Positions 58,515 through 60,400 of a DNA stretch of 60,400 nucleotides are shown here, one piece after another. Within the stretch, counting starts at the first letter, position 1. The number at the start of each line of letters is the position of its first letter. The stretch is from Saprospiraceae bacterium UBA3362 (lineage in GTDB: Bacteria > Bacteroidota > Bacteroidia > Chitinophagales > Saprospiraceae): assembly GCA_002360455.1 (NCBI GenBank), contig DEQQ01000045.1, forward strand, positions 1 to 60,400, read 5' to 3'. Position numbers and translations under genes: made by a program. Under the pieces are notes generated by a model. It was not told the DNA's origin. It made no database searches and saw nothing but the letters and a program-made list of their open reading frames with translations.

Positions 58515-60400
58515 TTATCTATTGAATAATATTTCACGATATTTTGGCAATGGCCAATATTGATCCTCAACGATCAACTCCATATCATCCACATGACTTC
58601 TGATTTCTAAAAACAAAGGTTTTACTTTATCGCACAAATAGATGGCTTTGTCTCTTGTGGTTTTCTGTATATGCGCTTTACTACGTTCTGCTTTCATCTT
58701 TTCTATCCCTTTTGAAATAGCTTCAAGATGATTTCCGGTTTCATTCACCAAATTATTTTGTAATTTTAAAGCCGTTTTTCCAAGCCCGGCCTCAATACCG
58801 GTTTTTATATTTCTAAACAGATCCGTTTGGTATCTAAGACAGGCAGGAATAATTTGATTCATTACAAGTTCTTCTATAAGACTAGATTCGATTTCTACTT
58901 TTTTAATGTAGTTTTCCAAATGAATTTCATGTCTTGCCTCTAATTCTTTTTCAGAAAGAATATTCAATTTGCTGAATAAACTGTGCGCTTTTTTGCTTGC
59001 GTAAGAATCCAAAGCTAATGGCGTAGTTTTAATATTAGGCAATCCTCTTTTAGCAGCTTCTTTTGCCCAGGAGTCGCTATAGTTATCGCCTTCAAAAAGA
59101 ATCGCCTTGCATGATTTAATGCATGCTCGTAACTCTTTTAGAATGGCAGTATCTTTTTTATCACCTGCATCAATATACTTATCTACTTTGGATTTAAAAT
59201 CATTCAGCTGATTGGCAACGATGCTGTTGAGGACCATCATAGGGTCAGCGCAATTAGCTGATGAACCGACAGCTCTAAACTCAAATTTATTTCCGGTAAA
59301 TGCAAAAGGCGAAGTTCTGTTGCGATCGGTATTGTCCATCATCACATCCGGTATCATCTTGTGAATGTCAAGCTTAAGATCATTTTCTTCATCTTCTTTG
59401 AGATCATTGTCTGCTCGTTTTTCTATAGCTTCCAGAACTTTGGTCAGATACTCCCCAATGAATACAGAAATAATAGCAGGCGGGGCTTCATTGGCGCCCA
59501 ATCTATAGTCGTTGCTTTCTGCTGCGATGCATGCACGAAGAAGATCTGCATTGTCATGCACTGCTTTGATCGTGTTTACAAAGAAAGTAAGAAACTGAAG
59601 GTTGTTGCGTGGTGTTTTTCCTGGACTAAGAAGGTTTGTTCCTGTGTCCGTACCCATAGACCAGTTATTGTGTTTTCCGGATCCGTTTATTCCTGCAAAC
59701 GGTTTTTCGTGCAGTAAAACTATCAGATGATGTCTTCTCGCAACACGATCCATAAGATCCATGAGAAGCGAATTGTGATCCACTGCAATGTTGGCAAACT
59801 CAAACATAGGCGCACACTCAAACTGGCTTGGAGCTACCTCATTATGTCTTGTACGAAGCGGTATTCCAAGCTTATGACATTCCATTTCCAGATCTACCAT
59901 AAATGAATATACTCTTTCCGGAATTGCACCAAAATAATGGTCTTCCAACTGTTGTCCTTTGGCAGGGCCTCGACCGAATACGGTACGACCACTCGCCATC
60001 AAATCCGGACGTGCATAATACATCGCTTTGTCTATCAAAAAATATTCCTGCTCCCATCCAAGAGTAGCGTTGACCTTGTTTACAAAGCGATCAAAATATC
60101 TTGCTACACTTGTCGCTGCTTTATCCAATGCTTCTATAGAGCGCAGTAATGGGGCTTTGTGATCTAATGCCTCTCCGGTATATGAAATAAAAACCGTAGG
60201 AACACATAGTGTTTTTGATCCGGCAATATCCATTATAAAGGCCGGTGACATAGGATCCCAAGCAGTGTATCCTCGAGCCTCGAATGTAGCTCGTAGACCG
60301 CCACTTGGAAATGAGGAAGCATCAGGCTCAGCTTGAACAAGCGCATCTCCATCAAATTTTTCAACCGGACTCCCCGAACCTGTAATGGTAAAAAAGGAAT
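58515..60400 (-). CDS. glnN: Glutamine synthetase type III, 5' truncated by window edge
   Basis: The frame is open to the right edge; 627 residues are visible of a family length of about 725, so roughly the first 100 residues are missing. The ATG at 60251 is internal. Type III landmarks: TITGSGSPVEKFDGDALVQA near the edge, GYTAWDPMSPAFIMD, TVFISYTGEALDHKAPLLRS, LGWEQEYFLIDKAMYYARPDL (catalytic Glu), HYFGAIPERVYSFM, RHNEVAPSQFECAPMFE and the ammonium/glutamate-site HEKPFAGINGSGKHNNWSM. The C-terminal helical domain (KKAHSLFSKLNILSEKELEARHEIHLENYIK) is GSIII-specific. It makes glutamine from glutamate, ammonium and ATP. A strong terminator follows. Confidence 0.95.
   Translation of the reverse strand, partial: SFFTITGSGSPVEKFDGDALVQAEPDASSFPSGGLRATFEARGYTAWDPMSPAFIMDIAGSKTLCVPTVFISYTGEALDHKAPLLRSIEALDKAATSVARYFDRFVNKVNATLGWEQEYFLIDKAMYYARPDLMASGRTVFGRGPAKGQQLEDHYFGAIPERVYSFMVDLEMECHKLGIPLRTRHNEVAPSQFECAPMFEFANIAVDHNSLLMDLMDRVARRHHLIVLLHEKPFAGINGSGKHNNWSMGTDTGTNLLSPGKTPRNNLQFLTFFVNTIKAVHDNADLLRACIAAESNDYRLGANEAPPAIISVFIGEYLTKVLEAIEKRADNDLKEDEENDLKLDIHKMIPDVMMDNTDRNRTSPFAFTGNKFEFRAVGSSANCADPMMVLNSIVANQLNDFKSKVDKYIDAGDKKDTAILKELRACIKSCKAILFEGDNYSDSWAKEAAKRGLPNIKTTPLALDSYASKKAHSLFSKLNILSEKELEARHEIHLENYIKKVEIESSLIEELVMNQIIPACLRYQTDLFRNIKTGIEAGLGKTALKLQNNLVNETGNHLEAISKGIEKMKAERSKAHIQKTTRDKAIYLCDKVKPLFLEIRSHVDDMELIVEDQYWPLPKYREILFNR

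Overview
The window (about 60 kb, low GC) reads as a chromosome segment of a Bacteroidota bacterium, most likely from the Saprospiria/Saprospiraceae side of the phylum. The evidence is the recurring TAnnTTTG -7 promoter box, type IX secretion (T9SS) C-terminal sorting tails, a miaB - sigma-54 activator - lptE - secG block, DUF5606 and START-like proteins, a short RpoD without region 1.1, type III glutamine synthetase, and few Shine-Dalgarno sequences. The phylum is near certain; the family is an inference. No rRNA, tRNA, CRISPR array or intact transposase was seen.

Layout. 1-5.6 kb: 3' part of a secreted serine hydrolase, dusB, cca, a short hypothetical gene, a Lys/Glu-rich exported protein and a secreted barrel-like protein. 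5.9-10.4 kb: miaB, sigma-54 activator, lptE, a low-complexity TPR-like protein and secG in one tight operon. 10.5-16 kb: TauE/SafE exporter, galE, a YdcF-like protein, and an aldehyde dehydrogenase with its downstream HTH regulator. 16-22.8 kb: citrate synthase - gcvH - VanZ, a DUF5606 - glycosyltransferase pair, an ExbB/ExbD pair and an amino-acid permease. 22.8-23.7 kb: an accessory island with a structured repeat, an inverted-repeat-bounded element and a broken AT-rich gene. 23.8-30.4 kb: a propionyl-CoA carboxylase / methylmalonyl-CoA mutase operon (biotin carrier, very short MutA, biotin carboxylase, MutB, carboxyltransferase) that would convert propionyl-CoA to succinyl-CoA. 30.7-36.3 kb: tonB, a small exported beta-sandwich protein, a decayed T9SS beta-propeller gene and an AIM24-family gene. 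36.4-40.3 kb: lipoprotein, ECF sigma factor, and a membrane-anchored beta-barrel protein that may be its anti-sigma partner. 40.7-60.4 kb: acyltransferase, topoisomerase IV subunit A, PaaE-like reductase, DUF2238 protein, a large T9SS LVIVD protein, enoyl-CoA hydratase, methyltransferase, START-like protein, rpoD, a polytopic membrane protein, a 1015-residue propeller protein, an SRPBCC-GyrI protein and glutamine synthetase III (running off the right edge).

The most interesting signal is not a protein. Four intergenic copies (near 964, 15857, 22800 and 35316; three on plus, one on minus) share a conserved core, GGAGCGAAGCGAAC. Around it are four helices whose sequences differ between copies while pairing is mostly kept: an outer 7-bp helix, two adjacent hairpins inside it, and a 3' hairpin. 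This is the signature of a structured RNA (or structured mobile repeat) family that I do not recognise.

Many promoters could be placed, and they were used to correct start codons: a -7 box lying inside a longer open frame rules out the upstream start. Two genes appear to have leaderless or nearly leaderless transcripts.
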